Assembly: GCA_000183865.1 (NCBI GenBank)
Contig: CM001047.1
Location: 91,846-99,071, forward strand
DNA: 7,226 nt
From: Listeria marthii FSL S4-120
GTDB lineage: Bacteria; Bacillota; Bacilli; Lactobacillales; Listeriaceae
Direction: 5' to 3'
The notes beneath the pieces were generated by a model, which ran no database searches, had not been told where the DNA came from, and saw only the letters and a list, made by a program, of their open reading frames with translations. Of the stretch, positions 5,237-7,226 are shown one piece after another; position 1 is the first letter of the stretch; the number at the start of each line of letters is the position of its first letter. Position numbers and translations under genes: made by a program.

Positions 5237-6285
5237 TAACGAATCAGCGGGATATTGATAAATATTACGATATGTTAGTGGAGAAAAATTCGAATTATGA
5301 AGGGGTCTTTTTTGTTGGGGTGAAAACGACGGGGATACTTTGTCGCCCAACGTGTCCGGCGAAAAAACCTTTGAAAGAAAATTGTGAGTTTTTTAGTACG
5401 GCTAAGGAGGCGCTACTTGCATCTTACCGGCCGTGTAAGCGATGTGAACCGCTCTCCAATCCGACGAAAATGTCTCCTGCTGTGAAGTTGCTTGTTGATG
5501 CAATTGAGGAGAATCCGGAGAAAAAGTGGACCGATAAAGATTTTGATGAATTATCAATAAGCGCAAATACGGCTCGGCGTCAGTTTAAGAAGCAATTTGG
5601 GATGACTTTTATTGAGTATGCGCGGTCGCGGCGGCTCGGTCTTGCTTTTAAGCACATTCGGAACGGTGATTCGATTATTAACGCGCAAATTGATAGTGGT
5701 TATGAGTCTGGGAACGGGTTTCGGGATGCTTTTTCGAAAACGATGGGGAATGTACCGCATAAATCAAAAGATATCATTATTCTGCATTCTGCTTGGCTTG
5801 AAACTAAACTTGGCTCGATGCTCGCGATTTCCGACGATGATAGTTTACTTCTTTTAGAATTTGTTGATCGAAAAGGACTTGAAACAGAAATTAAAAAATT
5901 GCGAATGCGCTTAAACGCAGCTATCACACCTGAAAAAACGGCTGTAATTAAACAAATTGAAGAAGAACTAGCATTATATTTTAATGGCGAGTTAGTTGAT
6001 TTTCAAACACCAATTCGCTACATTGGCTCGGATTTCCAGCAAAGTGTCTGGGATGAGCTGCGTCGAATTCCAATAGGCGAGACGATTTCTTACAAAGGTC
6101 TGGCGGGAAAATTAGGGCGACCAACCGCAAGTCGAGCTGTAGCAAGAGCAAACGGCACCAACCAATTATCGCTTATCGTCCCATGTCACCGCGTAATCAA
6201 TACTAACGGAGCATTAGGCGGCTACGGTGGCGGCTTGGCACGCAAAGAATGGCTTATTAAACATGAAAAGATGGTTCCAAAGTAA
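5233..6285 (+). CDS. ada: Bifunctional Ada: methylphosphotriester-sensing regulator and O6-methylguanine-DNA methyltransferase
   Basis: This encodes 350 residues from a GTG that overlaps the upstream stop by 4 nt (GTGA), with AGGGG 7 nt ahead. The N-terminal zinc domain carries C37-R-P-T-C41 and C68-K-R-C71. C37 corresponds to the E. coli Ada Cys38 that accepts methyl groups from phosphotriesters and switches on DNA binding. Residues ~85-175 form an AraC-type HTH with a G-Y-E-S-G-N-G-F-R-D signature. Residues ~180-350 are the methyltransferase, with I-V-P-C318-H-R-V-I as the suicide acceptor site and a downstream G-Y-G-G-G. All key residues are present, so both repair and regulation should work. 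B. subtilis splits these functions into AdaA and AdaB. Synonymous codon choice changes sharply between the two halves. The gene probably autoregulates the operon, though no known Ada box was found. Confidence 0.95.
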   Translation: MITNQRDIDKYYDMLVEKNSNYEGVFFVGVKTTGILCRPTCPAKKPLKENCEFFSTAKEALLASYRPCKRCEPLSNPTKMSPAVKLLVDAIEENPEKKWTDKDFDELSISANTARRQFKKQFGMTFIEYARSRRLGLAFKHIRNGDSIINAQIDSGYESGNGFRDAFSKTMGNVPHKSKDIIILHSAWLETKLGSMLAISDDDSLLLLEFVDRKGLETEIKKLRMRLNAAITPEKTAVIKQIEEELALYFNGELVDFQTPIRYIGSDFQQSVWDELRRIPIGETISYKGLAGKLGRPTASRAVARANGTNQLSLIVPCHRVINTNGALGGYGGGLARKEWLIKHEKMVPK

Positions 6286-6302
6286 CGCGGAACCATCTTT
6301 TT
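6266..6302. terminator. Bidirectional rho-independent terminator between ada and the pentapeptide gene
   Basis: AAAAGATGGTTCC (6266-6278) pairs perfectly with GGAACCATCTTTT (6289-6301) around a 10-nt loop that contains the ada stop codon. A T-rich tract follows on the plus strand, and the A-run of the left arm supplies a T tract on the minus strand. It can therefore end transcripts of both converging genes. The left arm lies inside the last codons of ada. Confidence 0.88.
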
Positions 6303-6306
6303 CTTC

Positions 6307-6945
6307 TTATTTCACCCGAATCCCAAACAACGGCATCAAGGCAGGCGCTTGAGAAAAATCAATGCTCACACCTTTTAAATCTTGCGGCATCGCAGTGATA
6401 GACTCAAAAATACAAGTACTAAGATCAACCCCACTAAGAGCACAATTCAAAAACTGCGCCTTATTCAAATCAATTCGTTCCAAATACGTATCAACCAGTT
6501 GCGCACCACTAAAATCACTATTCGTATACGCGCCAGCTTCAAATGCCACCCATTTCAAATTCGCATAACGAAAGGCAACATAATCCGCGTAACAGTCAAC
6601 AAAAGTACAATTTCTAAGCGTAGCATCGCTGAAATTCACGCCAATTAATTTACAATTTTCAAAACGAACCCGGTGAATAACCGCTCCCATCAAATCTAAA
6701 TTCGACAAGTCACAATTTTTAAAAACAACATCGGTCAAATTCGCACTTACAAGAGAAACAGAATCGAACACACACCCATCAAAAATAATTGTTTCTAAAT
6801 GAAAATGCTCGAAAATTTCCCCAGTTAGCGTCGTTTTTCTAAAAATCTGCTCACTAACTTCACCAACATCTTCAATAAAATATGTATCATTTGGATAAAC
6901 CGTCAAATCCTCATCAGGAATCCGCGGTGCAGTAATTTTTTTCAT
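6307..6945 (-). CDS. Pentapeptide-repeat protein, Qnr/MfpA-like
   Basis: This encodes 212 residues; the ATG has a GTGAGG ribosome binding site upstream on the minus strand. From residue 40 to 180 every fifth residue (40, 45, 50 and so on) is Leu or Phe, with only a few exceptions (Ile90, Ala120, Tyr140). That gives 28-29 consecutive A/N-x-L/F-x-x type repeats without a break, enough for about seven coils of a right-handed quadrilateral beta-helix. An N-terminal ~38 residues precede the helix. The C-terminus D-F-S-Q-A-P-A-L-M-P-L-F-G-I resembles the dimerising helix of Qnr/MfpA-type proteins, which mimic DNA and shield gyrase from quinolones. There is no signal peptide or membrane segment. Length (QnrB is ~214) and architecture fit that group, but pentapeptide proteins have varied roles, so gyrase protection is only a hypothesis. 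Gene order matches lmo0077 as I recall it. Confidence 0.88.
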   Translation of the reverse strand: MKKITAPRIPDEDLTVYPNDTYFIEDVGEVSEQIFRKTTLTGEIFEHFHLETIIFDGCVFDSVSLVSANLTDVVFKNCDLSNLDLMGAVIHRVRFENCKLIGVNFSDATLRNCTFVDCYADYVAFRYANLKWVAFEAGAYTNSDFSGAQLVDTYLERIDLNKAQFLNCALSGVDLSTCIFESITAMPQDLKGVSIDFSQAPALMPLFGIRVK

Positions 6946-6969
6946 TATTTCGACCTCACTTCCGCTTTC

Positions 6970-6975
6970 ATTATA
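6970..6975 (-). promoter_or_regulatory. -10 element of the pentapeptide-repeat gene
   Basis: On the minus strand this reads TATAAT, a perfect -10 hexamer, 24 bp upstream of the ATG. No good -35 sequence is found 16-18 bp further upstream, so the promoter may be weak or activator dependent. Confidence 0.5.
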
Positions 6976-7008
6976 CCGTATTTCACGAGGAAATGGAGCG
7001 GAAAATCG

Positions 7009-7037
7009 TTTACCTTTCGTAAAAAACGGATTACAAT
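7009..7037 (+). promoter_or_regulatory. Promoter of the D-2-hydroxyacid dehydrogenase gene
   Basis: TTTACC (7009-7014, four of six -35 consensus bases) and TACAAT (7032-7037, five of six) are separated by exactly 17 bp. Transcription should start near 7044, about 30 nt before the start codon. It is divergent from the promoter of the pentapeptide gene, and the two -10 elements are about 57 bp apart. Confidence 0.65.
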
Positions 7038-7075
7038 GAAGCTAGGATAAAAATGGAACTTGAGGAGTGAGCGAG

Positions 7076-7226
7076 ATGACAGCGAGCGTGTTTGTAGCAG
7101 GAAAATTACTACCCGAAACGATGAAAACTCTTGGGAAATGGGATGTTAACGCCTATACGGGTGAAGAAAATATTACAGAAGATGAGCTGTTAAAAAATAC
7201 AGCCGAAGTGGACGCAATCATATGCC
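7076..7226 (+). CDS. D-2-hydroxyacid (phosphoglycerate-type) dehydrogenase, 3' truncated
   Basis: The ATG at 7076 follows GAGGAG with 8-nt spacing; about 50 codons are visible before the right edge. The N-terminus (V-F-V-A-G-K-L-L-P-E, then V-N-A-Y-T-G, I-T-E-D-E-L-L and V-D-A-I-I) has the alternating strand/helix pattern of the substrate-binding domain of NAD-dependent D-2-hydroxyacid dehydrogenases. In these the conserved G-R-x-P is often degenerate, and a Y-x-G is followed by an E-E-L helix and a D-A-I-I strand. The NAD-binding Rossmann motif and the catalytic Arg/Glu/His lie outside the window. The call also relies on remembered Listeria gene order (lmo0078, annotated as phosphoglycerate dehydrogenase). 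Whether it acts on phosphoglycerate, glyoxylate or another 2-oxoacid cannot be told from this fragment. Confidence 0.75.
   Translation, partial: MTASVFVAGKLLPETMKTLGKWDVNAYTGEENITEDELLKNTAEVDAIIC

Noticed and set aside
5554..5927. Other-frame readings inside ada (both strands)
   Set aside because: Ada is full length with all key residues; the other frames are by-products of its codon use.
6362..6648. Plus-strand readings opposite the pentapeptide-repeat gene
   Set aside because: The minus-strand frame has a perfect five-residue register, start and ribosome binding site; the plus-strand frames have none of these.
6991..7000. AAATGGAG near the divergent promoters, also present in the palindrome upstream of the PEP-mutase gene
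   Set aside because: Only one arm is present and ATGGAG-like strings are common as ribosome binding sites, so a shared operator is not supported.
1..7226. tRNA, rRNA, CRISPR array, insertion sequence or transposase
   Set aside because: No tRNA-like cloverleaf, regularly spaced repeats, transposase motif or terminal inverted repeats were seen.

Overview
The window is low-GC Firmicutes DNA, most probably from Listeria. Strong AGGAGG-type ribosome binding sites, tight gene packing and AT-rich coding support this. The right-hand gene order (ICL/PEP-mutase enzyme, Ada methyltransferase, divergent pentapeptide-repeat protein, D-2-hydroxyacid dehydrogenase) matches what I recall of the L. monocytogenes backbone next to the type VII secretion (T7SS/Ess) locus. 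The Listeria assignment rests on memory of that order, not on a search.

Left half (1-4187, + strand, strongly AT-rich): a co-directional cassette resembling a T7SS effector module. In order it holds a left-truncated helical protein of the YwqH/DUF5082 kind, a 104-residue helical partner, a 148-residue WXG100-like protein with a W-x-G turn, and a ~422-residue two-part protein (helical N-terminus, glycine-rich C-terminus) that I read as the candidate secreted effector. Then come a lipoprotein, a frameshifted remnant of a lipoprotein paralogue, a leaderless protein sharing the same domain pattern, and a four-helix membrane protein. The last four are accessory, and one or more may confer immunity. 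A decayed reading frame (4191-4349) lies between the cassette and the backbone. No convincing terminator is visible there.

Right half (4390-7226, higher GC): an extended -10 promoter and a perfect 8-bp inverted repeat precede a PEP-mutase/isocitrate-lyase family gene. It overlaps by 4 nt a full-length ada gene encoding a zinc/methylphosphotriester domain, an AraC-type HTH and an O6-alkylguanine methyltransferase, so the two form a translationally coupled operon. A 13-bp hairpin at the end of ada can terminate transcription from both sides. The converging gene on the minus strand encodes a 212-residue pentapeptide-repeat protein with an unbroken five-residue register, reminiscent of Qnr/MfpA gyrase protectors. 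It diverges from a D-2-hydroxyacid dehydrogenase gene cut by the right edge.

The main points for a second look are the unassigned C-terminal domain of the candidate effector and its possible immunity genes, the triplicated lipoprotein-type domain, the palindrome at the PEP-mutase/ada promoter, and an abrupt synonymous-codon switch at the domain junction inside ada.
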